Notes under the pieces: model-generated
Databases searched by the model: none
What the model was told of the DNA's origin: nothing
Seen by the model: the letters and a program-made list of their open reading frames with translations, nothing else
Source: a virus
Strand: one strand, 5' to 3'
IMG/VR virus record: IMGVR_UViG_3300028610_001751
Coordinates: 1-47,009 of that record
Length of the DNA stretch: 47,009 nt
Part shown: piece by piece, positions 7,167 to 13,434 of the stretch
Layout: each line of letters begins with the position of its first letter
How positions within the stretch are numbered: position 1 is the stretch's first letter
Program-made: the position numbers and the translations under genes

Positions 7167-7918
7167 TACCCAGGCCTCCCCTCGTACACCGGCGTCCCAT
7201 CCGGCAGGTTGCCGGTGAGTTGCTCGTGGATGAAGGCTTGGGTCGCGTCCTCGGCGAGGGCGAGCTCGTCCGCCAGCGTGCGGAGGTGGACCTTCTGTGC
7301 CGCCAGGTCGATGTAGACCCCGCACTCGATCTGGATGGTGTAGCGGAACCCGGGGTTGGTGTAGACGTCGACGCTCACCCGGAAAGCCTCGGGCACGTTG
7401 TCGGCCTGCTGGATCGCGGCCTCCACGGAGTTGCCGAGGGTTTCCCTACCGTGCTCAACGCTCGCGTGCCCTTCGCTGCGCCGCGTGAAGTCGATTCGGC
7501 TGATGGCATCGATGACGTGTCCGACGTTGGTGCCGTGCAGCTCGAAGCGGAGGAACTTGACGGCTGCGGGGACGTCGAAGTCCCGGCCCGCCGCCAGCGC
7601 GGCGACGGTCTGGTACCTCTTGGAGAGGTGGAGCGGCACGATCATCTTCTCGCGCCGGTCCTGCCGGTTTAGCAGCAGCGTCACGAGGCCGGTGTCGTGG
7701 TAGACCTCCGGCGATGGGGCCATATCGCTGGCCGCCGCGAGCACGTCGTTTAGCCCGTGCAGGTCCCCGCTCCGCGGCGGGGGTGGAGCGGGAAGCCACT
7801 CGGCGCTGTCGCCTACGCGCTGACATACCTGGTCGGGTAGCAGCTCGTGCGTGAGGAGCTGGACGGACGTGGCCTCTCGTGCTAGGGAGGCAATTCGGTC
7901 GATGGCTTCAGTTAGCAT
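7166..7918 (-). CDS. DUF2303-like phage protein
   Basis: 250 aa from the ATG at 7918 (AGAGAGAC upstream); a TTG two codons earlier is less likely. Conserved-looking blocks match my recollection of DUF2303 phage proteins: RREKMIVPLHLSKRYQ, KFLRFELHG, IDFTRRSEGHASVEHGRET, GNSVEAAIQQADNVPE, and a beta half with TNPGFRYTIQIECGVYIDL. The family has no firm biochemical role but commonly sits among early genes of temperate and lytic phages. The partly overlapping upstream gene looks like its usual small partner. Confidence 0.65.
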   Translation of the reverse strand: MLTEAIDRIASLAREATSVQLLTHELLPDQVCQRVGDSAEWLPAPPPPRSGDLHGLNDVLAAASDMAPSPEVYHDTGLVTLLLNRQDRREKMIVPLHLSKRYQTVAALAAGRDFDVPAAVKFLRFELHGTNVGHVIDAISRIDFTRRSEGHASVEHGRETLGNSVEAAIQQADNVPEAFRVSVDVYTNPGFRYTIQIECGVYIDLAAQKVHLRTLADELALAEDATQAFIHEQLTGNLPDGTPVYEGRPG

Positions 7919-8162
7919 TTTCAAGTCTCTCTGGTTCGGTTGCGTCGTCGATCGTGCGTTGGTGGACCGCGTCGGGCGACATCTCGTTGAAGTAGAGCCC
8001 GGCGCGTGTGTAGACGCGCGACTTGCGCTTGGGCACCTGGTCGACGATCTGGAATTGAACGTCGCAGCTTTCCATTGATCCCTCGGGGTCGAGGATCGGC
8101 GTCATCGTGACCTCAAGCTTGACCTTGCGCGCCTCCTTGACGGCGGCGTTCGACCAGGCCAT
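7908..8162 (-). CDS. Main part of a small conserved phage protein, 5' end probably in another frame
   Basis: 84 aa from the ATG at 8162, which has no ribosome site. The segments ARKVKLEVTMTPILDPEG, DVQFQIVDQVPKRKSR and LYFNEMSPDAVHQRTID look like a small conserved phage protein that usually begins with an 'LGTIDxIDxGR'-type N terminus. That N terminus is present here, but in a different frame at 8242-8180. A one- or two-base indel, or a sequencing error, near 8165-8185 would join the two. Overlaps the DUF2303-like gene by 11 nt. Confidence 0.6.
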   Translation of the reverse strand: MAWSNAAVKEARKVKLEVTMTPILDPEGSMESCDVQFQIVDQVPKRKSRVYTRAGLYFNEMSPDAVHQRTIDDATEPERLENAN

Positions 8163-8242
8163 GCGCCGCTGCGAGTCCGACTGCAGATGCGGCCGGCGTC
8201 GATCTTGTCGATTGTTCCGAGCTCGAATTTCTCAAGTGTCAT
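8102..8242 (-). pseudogene. Out-of-frame 5' portion of the 7908-8162 gene
   Basis: 46 codons. The ATG at 8242 has a good ribosome site (GGGAGAAGATAGACC upstream), and the first 19 residues (MTLEKFELGTIDKIDAGRI) look like a real protein start. After that the frame becomes Arg/Ser-rich, typical shadow sequence, and stops at 8102. The downstream protein continues in another frame. Either a recent frameshift, a programmed shift or an assembly error. Confidence 0.5.
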
Positions 8243-8483
8243 GGTCTATCTTCTCCCAGTCTTCCCAAAGGGCGTCGGTCCAGTCTTGTTGCGCTACAGC
8301 GTTCCAGGAACCATCTTTTTTCACGCTGATGGCCAAGCGCCTGGACGGGTTGTTTTCGTCCAGATAGAACAGTGTGCACGTGTGTTCGCGCATCCTCCAG
8401 CCTTGCTTTTTTAGTTCGGCGCGGATCCTATCCGGAAGCTCCTTGAGGGTGCCGGACCGCGCTACCTTGCCTGCCGAGATCAC
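8232..8483 (-). CDS. Hypothetical protein
   Basis: 83 aa from a GTG at 8483 that overlaps the upstream stop as GTGA. Alpha/beta: KELPDRIRAELKKQGWRM, then beta strands (CTLFYLDE; RRLAISVKKDG) and an acidic Trp-rich tail (WTDALWEDWEKID). No motif recognised. It overlaps the start of the frameshifted gene by 11 nt. Confidence 0.6.
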   Translation of the reverse strand: MISAGKVARSGTLKELPDRIRAELKKQGWRMREHTCTLFYLDENNPSRRLAISVKKDGSWNAVAQQDWTDALWEDWEKIDHDT

Positions 8484-8734
8484 GCCGGCTCGTCCAGATG
8501 CACGTGGTCGTCGGGGAGCATCCGGCACCGGCACACGGCCCGCACTTGGCCAGGGCTGAGCGTGTTCCCGTTGGCGACACTTTGAATGGCTGCGGCCATA
8601 TCCCTGATGTGAACGATCAGCGCTTCGTAGCACTCGTTCGTTGTGGCGTGCGGGCAGTCGCCCGTCGTGCACCCGGCGGTTGCGGGATCGCCGTACTCGT
8701 CCGAGAGCCTCTCCAGGTCCTCGCGTAGCTTCAT
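8480..8734 (-). CDS. Small Cys-rich hypothetical protein
   Basis: 84 aa, ATG at 8734 behind GGAGGG. Cys residues at 22, 27, 35, 68 and 70 plus His29 could bind a metal. The middle is one helix (YEALIVHIRDMAAAIQSVANG). Not recognised. It is the first gene after an 18-nt gap and couples to the 83-aa gene by a GTGA overlap. Confidence 0.65.
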   Translation of the reverse strand: MKLREDLERLSDEYGDPATAGCTTGDCPHATTNECYEALIVHIRDMAAAIQSVANGNTLSPGQVRAVCRCRMLPDDHVHLDEPA

Positions 8735-8752
8735 CTCCCGACCCTCCTTCGG

Positions 8753-9139
8753 TTACGTCTTTCCGTGGTCCCTCTCCAGGCGCGCGAACTCGAGCGCGCC
8801 CTCGACAATGCCCCGAAGGGCGAACGTGTAGTGTATTGATTCCGACTGAGAAAGCGCCCTCGAACCATGGTGGAGCGTCCACTCCGCGAGGCCGACCCAG
8901 TCGGGCACGGTCACGACGGCGCCAGGCAGGCAGTTGACCTCGGTAGTCCCGTCCTTGCCGTGGTCGATCCAGAAGACGAAGTCCGGCGCGCGGTTGGGTA
9001 GGTCCTTGCGCTTGGGGCCAGGCACGCCCGTTAGCGTCTTCATCACGACCTCGCGCGCCGCGTCCTCGTCCAAGAGCAGCAGCGCACCCTTCGACTGCAG
9101 GGCGTCCAGGATCTTCGAGGCGAGCTCTTCGATGCTCAT
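8753..9139 (-). CDS. Hypothetical protein
   Basis: 128 aa. N-terminal helix (EELASKILDALQSKGALLLL), a central beta region (PDFVFWIDHGKDGTTEVN; GAVVTVPDWVG), and a C-terminal helix (FALRGIVEGALEFARLERDHG). Soluble, no metal or nuclease signature. Its ATG overlaps the upstream stop as ATGA (9136-9139). Function unknown. Confidence 0.65.
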   Translation of the reverse strand: MSIEELASKILDALQSKGALLLLDEDAAREVVMKTLTGVPGPKRKDLPNRAPDFVFWIDHGKDGTTEVNCLPGAVVTVPDWVGLAEWTLHHGSRALSQSESIHYTFALRGIVEGALEFARLERDHGKT

Positions 9140-9372
9140 GCCGGCCCCCCGAGCTCGTTGAGCGTCACGGTCCCCACGTGGCGGATCATCCCCACGTAGA
9201 TCCCAGCCTTCAGGCCATCCCAGTCGAAGTCAATCCCGCGCGACCCAAGTGCCCTTTTCTTCCTGATCGCCCCAATGAGCATTACCTCGGTCGGCCGGCG
9301 CTTGAAGTCCGCACCCCACGACCTCTTGCCGCGGCCAACGTCGCGGAACTCGGCTCTCCATGTGGCGCTCAT
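9136..9372 (-). CDS. Small basic hypothetical protein
   Basis: 78 aa, basic and Arg-rich in the first half (ATWRAEFRDVGRGKRSWGAD), then IGAIRKKRALG and a beta-like C terminus. It ends in LGGPA, and the upstream gene ends in LRGGPA, because both junctions use the same GGGGGCCGGCATGA sequence: a small local repeat of the stop/start junction. ATGA overlaps on both sides. Function unknown. Confidence 0.6.
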   Translation of the reverse strand: MSATWRAEFRDVGRGKRSWGADFKRRPTEVMLIGAIRKKRALGSRGIDFDWDGLKAGIYVGMIRHVGTVTLNELGGPA

Positions 9373-9794
9373 GCCGGCCCCCCGCGCAGCTTCGACTCGC
9401 CCACGTGTATTTCGCTCCCGTTAGGAAAACGCAGGGGCTCGGGCTTGCGGACGGTCGGTATCCCACGCACCTCGAGCCAGTCGGCGAGCGGGTCGCCCTT
9501 CTCTTCGAGCTCGGCCTGAATGTCGGCGCGCTCGTTCGAGCCCCAGCGCCAGGGCGCGAGCCCGGACTCCGGAACCCGCGCGCCCCGGACTCGGCGGATC
9601 TCAGCCCAGAGCTTGTACGTGTCCGGAATGCCCTTCTGATGGTTCAGGAAGCCCACGGCGGCCCTGCGCAGGACCTCGGACTCCACGCCGGCGAAGGCCG
9701 CCTTCCACCTGAGGCGTGCGGACGCGCGCCCCCTGCTACTCCACGACGGCCGGCCCTTGCCGATCGTCTCGATCATCTCCTGAATCACGGTCAC
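9369..9794 (-). CDS. Hypothetical basic protein
   Basis: 141 aa from a GTG at 9794, strong ribosome site AAAGGAGAGAC. Basic N-terminal half (SRGRASARLRWKAAFAG), helical middle (YKLWAEIRRVRGA), acidic turn (ADIQAELEEKGDPLADWLE), beta C terminus. Possibly nucleic-acid binding from charge; no named family recognised. Confidence 0.65.
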   Translation of the reverse strand: MTVIQEMIETIGKGRPSWSSRGRASARLRWKAAFAGVESEVLRRAAVGFLNHQKGIPDTYKLWAEIRRVRGARVPESGLAPWRWGSNERADIQAELEEKGDPLADWLEVRGIPTVRKPEPLRFPNGSEIHVGESKLRGGPA

Positions 9795-9921
9795 GAGTGT
9801 CTCTCCTTTGCCCCTTCGGGGCGCGGCCTCTGCGCGGTGATCCTGCGGATCTTTGATCTTGGAGGATGCGCCCTAGATCGGGCGCAGGACTTCGGTTTTC
9901 TCGCTCGCGGGTTTTTGCCAT
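9736..9921 (-). CDS. Doubtful small basic ORF
   Basis: 61 codons from an ATG at 9921 that follows a striking GGGGGGAGGGGGGG ribosome-like tract. The first about 40 residues are Arg/Lys rich; the last 20 overlap the 141-aa gene by 59 nt and look like shadow. A competing frame ends at 9791 with a GTGA overlap onto the 141-aa gene but lacks a credible start. One of the two is probably real, or there is a frameshift. Confidence 0.35.
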   Translation of the reverse strand: MAKTRERENRSPAPDLGRILQDQRSAGSPRRGRAPKGQRRDTRDRDSGDDRDDRQGPAVVE

Positions 9922-9983
9922 AGCCCCCCCTCCCCCCGTGCGCAGCAGGAATCCCGGAGCCAGTGTTAGGACAGCGGGCCGCG

Positions 9984-10511
9984 CTACGCGGGAGTTGCCC
10001 GACCACCTGCCGGGCTGAGGTGGGTGAGCCGGCCCGGACTTGTAACGTCCTCCGAGCACTTATCCCCCTGGACGGTTGAGAGCTCCTTGCGGACGCCCCC
10101 GGACACCACCTGTTTTCCGGATGTGGCGTGCCATTCCGGTGTTCTTGCGAGGCTCGGATAGAGCCGGGGGAGGGCGGCGAGGAACTTGTCGATGCCAGTC
10201 ACTCCCGCGACGAGGACGCAAGGGTAGTCCACAAGGGCTCGATAGCGGGCCATTTGGGCCTGCCAGGCCGGCTTGTGGGGCTCGGTGTCATGGGGGACGA
10301 AGCGCCCCCTCCCCTTCTTCACCTCAATGCCGAGACAGGCCTGATTGCCGCGGTAGACGACCAGATCGAGCCTCCTCCGGCCCCTGCCCACCTTGCGGCT
10401 CCCCTTCCTGCCGATGCACACCTCGCCCCGAACGCTGTACCCGGGGCGCAGGACAGACAGGAGTGCGGCGTAGAGTTGCGCCTGTACCTCGAACTCGGGG
10501 GGCGTCCTCAC
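9984..10511 (-). CDS. PD-(D/E)XK nuclease-like protein
   Basis: 175 aa from a GTG at 10511 with GGGGGAG upstream. The core pattern fits a PD-(D/E)XK fold: helix with Glu8 and Gln11, beta hairpin with Asp49 (RRRLDLVVYRG), then Glu63-x-Lys65 (LGIEVKKGRG) and Gln86 in the following helix. A DNA-cleaving role (recombination, VRR-NUC-like, or nicking) is likely; substrate unknown. The C-terminal 50 residues look disordered. It stands alone downstream of a hairpin-rich interval and a 20-nt motif shared with 11257-11276. Confidence 0.65.
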   Translation of the reverse strand: MRTPPEFEVQAQLYAALLSVLRPGYSVRGEVCIGRKGSRKVGRGRRRLDLVVYRGNQACLGIEVKKGRGRFVPHDTEPHKPAWQAQMARYRALVDYPCVLVAGVTGIDKFLAALPRLYPSLARTPEWHATSGKQVVSGGVRKELSTVQGDKCSEDVTSPGRLTHLSPAGGRATPA

Positions 10512-10555
10512 GTTTGCGTCTCCCCCGGCCGTCGCCTACACTTGCGTCGCGATGT

Positions 10556-10575
10556 CACAACCGCACCCTAGTTCC
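10556..10575 (-). promoter_or_regulatory. 20-nt intergenic motif, copy A
   Basis: Minus strand reads GGAACTAGGGTGCGGTTGTG. It matches copy B at 11257-11276 in 17 of 20 positions. Both copies sit between a hairpin and the start of a minus-strand gene, here 45 nt before the nuclease-like gene. A phage-specific promoter or operator is the simplest reading. Confidence 0.45.
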
Positions 10576-10593
10576 GCAAGGAGCCAGGTCAAG

Positions 10594-10629
10594 GAAGCCG
10601 CTTCCCCCTCCGGAAGCGGCTTCTTTTCT
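10594..10629 (+). terminator. Strong rho-independent terminator facing the plus strand
   Basis: Perfect 12-bp stem GAAGCCGCTTCC/GGAAGCGGCTTC (10594-10605 with 10612-10623), 6-base loop, then TTTTCT on the plus strand. On the minus strand there is no T tract after the hairpin. No plus-strand gene precedes it, which suggests an antisense or small plus-strand transcript, or a blocker of readthrough. Confidence 0.7.
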
Positions 10630-10640
10630 ATCCAGGGTGC

Positions 10641-10699
10641 GGCCCTCCCCGGCAGTCGTCGTCGTCACCAAGGGTTGTGGTGAGGTCGCGGGGAGGGCC
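10641..10699. ncRNA. Candidate structured RNA element
   Basis: A perfect 10-bp outer stem (10641-10650 with 10690-10699, GGCCCTCCCC/GGGGAGGGCC) encloses a 6-bp inner stem (10665-10670 with 10678-10683, TCACCA/TGGTGA, 7-base loop). It begins at the stop codon of the 60-aa gene on the minus strand. It could be a 3' stabilising structure, a processed leader of the nuclease mRNA, or part of a plus-strand RNA. Confidence 0.45.
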
Positions 10700-10881
10700 T
10701 AGATGGTGGGGTCGGGCGGAGCCCAGAGGGCGTCCTCGAACTCTCGAAGAAACTTTGCCGAGCGCGGGCCAACGTGCGCGACGAGCTCTTCGTCGGGGAG
10801 CATGAGGAGCTCGAGGACGTGATCCATGCGAATGACGTTCGTCGCGAGGTACGTTCTCAACGGATCGGGCGGAAGTGCCAT
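10699..10881 (-). CDS. Small hypothetical protein
   Basis: 60 aa, helical and acidic (MDHVLELLMLPDEELVAHVG; FLREFEDALWA). ATG at 10881 follows the truncated methyltransferase stop by 8 nt and has no strong ribosome site of its own, so expression may depend on coupling. Its stop codon lies at the edge of the inverted repeat 10641-10699. Function unknown. Confidence 0.55.
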   Translation of the reverse strand: MALPPDPLRTYLATNVIRMDHVLELLMLPDEELVAHVGPRSAKFLREFEDALWAPPDPTI

Positions 10882-10889
10882 CAGGTCGC

Positions 10890-10982
10890 CTACGCTGCGC
10901 CGAGTTGATACGCGGAGCGCCAGAGCGTCCCCACGTTTGATTCGGTCTTGCCCTGGTAGATGCCGATGCCGAAGTAGCTCAC
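10890..10982 (-). CDS. 30-aa minigene equal to the N terminus of a SpoU/TrmH-type RNA methyltransferase
   Basis: GTG at 10982 with an excellent AGGAGG six bases upstream, overlapping the previous stop as GTGA. The peptide begins SYFGIGIYQGKTESNVGTLW and continues RSAYQLGAA before a TAG. This is the characteristic opening of SpoU/TrmH-like methyltransferases (NVGTLWRSA block), which are normally about 150 aa or longer with the SAM-binding knot at the C terminus. Here everything after the first block is absent, and no remnant is visible downstream in any frame. Either a decayed gene that kept its translation signals or a peptide with its own use. Confidence 0.65.
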   Translation of the reverse strand: MSYFGIGIYQGKTESNVGTLWRSAYQLGAA

Positions 10983-11254
10983 GCCTTCCTCCTGCGCTCG
11001 CGCCGCGCGCGCTTCCTAAACGCGGACTGGCCTAAATCCTCTATGGCAGCCGCCACGCCGCACGTGCGCGTATGCCCTGTTTCGTGTGGCTCGACCTGTC
11101 CGTGGTTGCTCATCCCGTACGCCCATCCCGGGTTCACCCCCTCGCATTCACGACACTGTCCGTTGCCCATGCCCCACTCGTTTTTTCTGAGGAGAGCCAG
11201 GGCCGGGGGCAAGGCAAACGGGTCTCGGAAGTCCGATAGCTTGTTCGGTGTCAT
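10979..11254 (-). CDS. Small Cys/His zinc-finger-like protein
   Basis: 91 aa. The core pattern is C-x2-C (QCRECEG), then HGQVEPHETGHTRTC, i.e. C-C-H-H-C spacing typical of small phage proteins annotated as zinc-finger-like. A very basic C terminus (RKRARRERRRK) suggests nucleic-acid contact. The ATG at 11254 lies only 2 nt after the 20-nt motif B and lacks a purine ribosome site, so it could be translated from a leaderless or nearly leaderless transcript. Confidence 0.65.
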   Translation of the reverse strand: MTPNKLSDFRDPFALPPALALLRKNEWGMGNGQCRECEGVNPGWAYGMSNHGQVEPHETGHTRTCGVAAAIEDLGQSAFRKRARRERRRKA

Positions 11255-11256
11255 CC

Positions 11257-11276
11257 CACAACCGTACCCCGGTTCC
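11257..11276 (-). promoter_or_regulatory. 20-nt intergenic motif, copy B
   Basis: Minus strand reads GGAACCGGGGTACGGTTGTG, 17/20 identical to copy A. It lies between the terminator at 11280-11316 and the ATG at 11254. A promoter restarting transcription after the terminator is the natural inference; the very short distance to the ATG would make a leaderless mRNA. Confidence 0.5.
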
Positions 11277-11279
11277 ACG

Positions 11280-11316
11280 AAAAAGGGGCGCCGTGTCCCA
11301 ACCGACACGACGCCCC
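11280..11316 (-). terminator. Rho-independent terminator (minus strand)
   Basis: Stem of 13 pairs with one mismatch (11285-11297 with 11304-11316), loop of 6, followed on the minus strand by TTTTT (11284-11280). It begins 20 nt after the stop of the secreted 184-aa protein and ends the transcript of the DNA-metabolism block. Confidence 0.85.
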
Positions 11317-11335
11317 AGAGAAGAGTGCCGACGCC

Positions 11336-11890
11336 TCAGACTTCCCAGGGATCCCCCGGTAGGGTCGTCACGTCGTCGCCGAACCACCCGTCAAAGGGAA
11401 AGGTGTCGAACGCCTTGACGGGTAGTGGAACGGCGAGCGGGTCGAGCCGTTGCTCGAGGCCATCGAAAGGTAGCTCATCCGCGACGAGGACGCCGTCGCG
11501 CGGTACGCGGTCTCCTGCGCGTACCCATTGTTGCCCCACGCCCTGCGTCTTGCGCGGGCGGCCCATGCTCGACCAGGTGCCGTCGGTGTTCCGCTTTTGC
11601 ATCCTCCCGTTGCTTACACGGAATTCGTTTCCACCGATCGAGCCGCTGGCCGGCGCCGCGGAGGTTGTCGGGTTCGACGAGGAGCTAGAGCTCCCAGGCG
11701 TGCCGGTGTGGGGCCCGGAGGTCACGCCCCTGGATTGGTAGGTGACGGAGACGGTATTGAGTGTCGGGTTCGCGCTGATCGACACGGTGACGGAAGCGCC
11801 GCCGTAGCGGTACGTGCTCCCGTCACGGACGTCAGCGACGGCGGTGGCCGCGAGCGCTACCAGCGCGGCGAGAGTGTGCAAGAGCTTCAT
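11336..11890 (-). CDS. Secreted protein of unknown function
   Basis: 184 aa with a clear Sec signal peptide (KLLHTLAALVALAATAVA, cleavage near residue 19-20). Residues 20-60 are beta-like (STYRYGGASVTVSISANP); a Ser/Pro/Thr linker covers about 60-90; the C-terminal half is mixed and contains GTWSSMGRP and Asp/Pro/Phe-rich stretches. ATG at 11890 follows AGAGGA. Export from the infected cell or into the periplasm is expected; purpose unknown. Last gene before the terminator. Confidence 0.65.
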   Translation of the reverse strand: MKLLHTLAALVALAATAVADVRDGSTYRYGGASVTVSISANPTLNTVSVTYQSRGVTSGPHTGTPGSSSSSSNPTTSAAPASGSIGGNEFRVSNGRMQKRNTDGTWSSMGRPRKTQGVGQQWVRAGDRVPRDGVLVADELPFDGLEQRLDPLAVPLPVKAFDTFPFDGWFGDDVTTLPGDPWEV

Positions 11891-11925
11891 AAGGTCCTCT
11901 CAGGGGTTACGGGGATTCCCGTTGT

Positions 11926-12684
11926 TCATCGGAGCCGTTCCGCCACGCGCATAAGGAAGGCCCAGTGCGCGTAGGCGTCTCGTTGGTGGAAGATCGAGGT
12001 CCAGGCGTGGTCGCCGGCGAACTGCTCGCCCTCCGCGAACTCGATCAGGACGTCGAAGGACGGGCCGCGGCGCTCCATGGCGTAGGCGTTCTCCTCGGCC
12101 TCCGCCGCGCGGTGCCAGTGCCAGAGCGCGCTAGAGAACTTGTCCACGCTCGCGGGCCAGAGACGGCGCACGTCGGCGTCTGTCGGCATCTCGAGAGAGT
12201 CCGCGAGGTACCCGTCCTCCTGCAGCGCCGAGTAGTACGTCGGCCAGGAGAGCGCCTCGTCGCCCAAGAGGCGCAGCACGTGTGCGTTGCCGAGCGCCGC
12301 GACGTTCCCGACGCGCAGGTCGACTTGCGCGACGAAGGCCTCTTCGGTCGGGAGCCAGCCGTCGCCGATGTCGCCGGCAATGTCGTTGAGAAGGTCCCGC
12401 CCAGGATCGAGCACCGCTGTTCCCGCGACGGAACTAGACGAAGTCGATTCGTCCGTCCTTGCCGCACGGAGATCCTGGACGGGGGAAGAGGAGGCGGGGG
12501 GGAAGGACGAGAGAGTAAAGTCCCGGGTGTCCGCGCCGTTGCTCGCTACGGCGCGGCTCCCCCCCGCCAATTCGATGTTGCGCGGACCGGCCGCGCTCGC
12601 TCCGCCGGTTGTAACGGCGTACACGGCGAAGACGACCAGGACCAAGACCACGAGTAGCTGAATAGCATCCGGAAGTTTGCTCAT
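11926..12684 (-). CDS. Membrane-anchored protein of unknown function
   Basis: 252 aa. One N-terminal transmembrane helix (residues 8-26, IQLLVVLVLVVFAVYAV), a Ser/Ala-rich linker, then a soluble helical domain (about 95-252) rich in Trp, His and Glu (SALWHWHRAAEAEENAYAME). Topology suggests a type II anchor with the domain outside the inner membrane. Its ATG overlaps the preceding nuclease stop as ATGA. A host-takeover or superinfection role is speculation. Confidence 0.6.
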   Translation of the reverse strand: MSKLPDAIQLLVVLVLVVFAVYAVTTGGASAAGPRNIELAGGSRAVASNGADTRDFTLSSFPPASSSPVQDLRAARTDESTSSSSVAGTAVLDPGRDLLNDIAGDIGDGWLPTEEAFVAQVDLRVGNVAALGNAHVLRLLGDEALSWPTYYSALQEDGYLADSLEMPTDADVRRLWPASVDKFSSALWHWHRAAEAEENAYAMERRGPSFDVLIEFAEGEQFAGDHAWTSIFHQRDAYAHWAFLMRVAERLR

Positions 12685-13016
12685 GCCTGGATCTCCGTGA
12701 TTGTGATCGGGTAGCGGGCCTCGACCTGTTTCTTGGCTTTGATGTACTTGGGGGTCCGATACCCCTTCACGTCCTCGATCGTCGTCCTCCCATCCTGCCA
12801 GAAGATCAGGAAGTCGGACGTGTATTTTGTGCCACCCCCGAGCTCGAACCTGGGTTGCAGCAGGAAGAAGACAATATGCCCCTGTTCCTGGAGCAACCGG
12901 AGCTCTAGGTAGCGCCTCGACTCTCCCCCTGAGGCGAACAAAATGCCGTCGACTGTGCGCAGTTCCTTGGGCGAGACCCTTATCAGGGGCGCGCGTTTGA
13001 ACGAGTGCCTTACCAC
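12681..13016 (-). CDS. DUF1064-type (PD-(D/E)XK) endonuclease
   Basis: 111 aa from a GTG at 13016 (TGAGG upstream); a TTG 14 codons earlier is less likely because a 56-aa gene occupies that stretch. Matches the DUF1064 pattern: TVDGILFASGGESRRYLEL with Glu32, QPRFEL, then YTSDFLIF (Asp68), IEDVKG (Glu81, Lys84), RTPKYIKAKKQ. The family is a small PD-(D/E)XK-type phage nuclease, probably acting on branched or recombination DNA; this fits its place beside an annealase and exonuclease. Confidence 0.75.
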   Translation of the reverse strand: MVRHSFKRAPLIRVSPKELRTVDGILFASGGESRRYLELRLLQEQGHIVFFLLQPRFELGGGTKYTSDFLIFWQDGRTTIEDVKGYRTPKYIKAKKQVEARYPITITEIQA

Positions 13017-13180
13017 CGGCCGAGCCTCAGTACGCCGATGCCGCCCACGCAAAGCCAAGCGTCACCCGACCCGAGTCGGCGGACAGACAGGCTGTACCCC
13101 TGCCGCACGAGCCGCCACTTGTGCCTGGCCGTGGCCGGAAACGGAGACCACGTGCGGAACCGGTGTTGAACGCGGCTCAC
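13010..13180 (-). CDS. Small basic protein (56 aa)
   Basis: GTG at 13180 overlaps the upstream stop (GTGA), and its TAA overlaps the start region of the DUF1064 gene, leaving no gap. The product is very basic with many Trp and Arg (VQHRFRTWSPFPATARHKWR; YSLSVRRLGSGDAWL; IGVLRLGRW). Gene packing and the exact junctions make it likely to be real although short. A DNA-binding accessory of the recombination genes is possible, not shown. Confidence 0.6.
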   Translation of the reverse strand: MSRVQHRFRTWSPFPATARHKWRLVRQGYSLSVRRLGSGDAWLCVGGIGVLRLGRW

Positions 13181-13434
13181 GTGATCCGCCTGAGGTTCTC
13201 GACGTACTCGTCCATCTCCAGCGAGATCCCCCTCATCAGCCGCTCCGCCGCTTCCTCATCGTCCACGGCGACCATCATTCGGTTGAAGATCCAGTCGACC
13301 GCGGCGTAGAAGGTCTTTTTCGTCTCGCGCCGCTGATTCGGGCCGGCAGCCACCGGCAGGATATGGAACTCGTAGAGTCTCCACGCCTCAGCCACCGAGG
13401 TCGCCGCGAGTAGCTTTTCTTGAAGCTCCGTCAT
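13177..13434 (-). CDS. Hypothetical helical protein
   Basis: 85 aa, almost all helical (MTELQEKLLAATSVAEAWRL; FYAAVDWIFNRMMVAVDDEEA; ISLEMDEYVENLRR). ATG at 13434 abuts the annealase stop and follows GGGGGGAAG. No motif recognised. Position suggests an accessory to recombination or replication. Confidence 0.65.
   Translation of the reverse strand: MTELQEKLLAATSVAEAWRLYEFHILPVAAGPNQRRETKKTFYAAVDWIFNRMMVAVDDEEAAERLMRGISLEMDEYVENLRRIT

Noticed and set aside
8107-8367. Plus-strand frame with an alpha-helical looking stretch opposite the frameshifted gene
   Set aside because: Chance reading frame across three minus-strand genes; no ribosome site and no support from context.
10076-10702. Plus-strand frame of 208 codons ahead of the plus-facing terminator
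   Set aside because: Arg/Pro-rich shadow of the nuclease-like gene and hairpin region, no ribosome site, no domain; the terminator more likely serves a noncoding transcript.
13010-13058. Longer start for the DUF1064 gene at the TTG (13058)
   Set aside because: The region is occupied by the end of a 56-aa gene with exact junctions, and the GTG at 13016 has its own ribosome site and fits family length.
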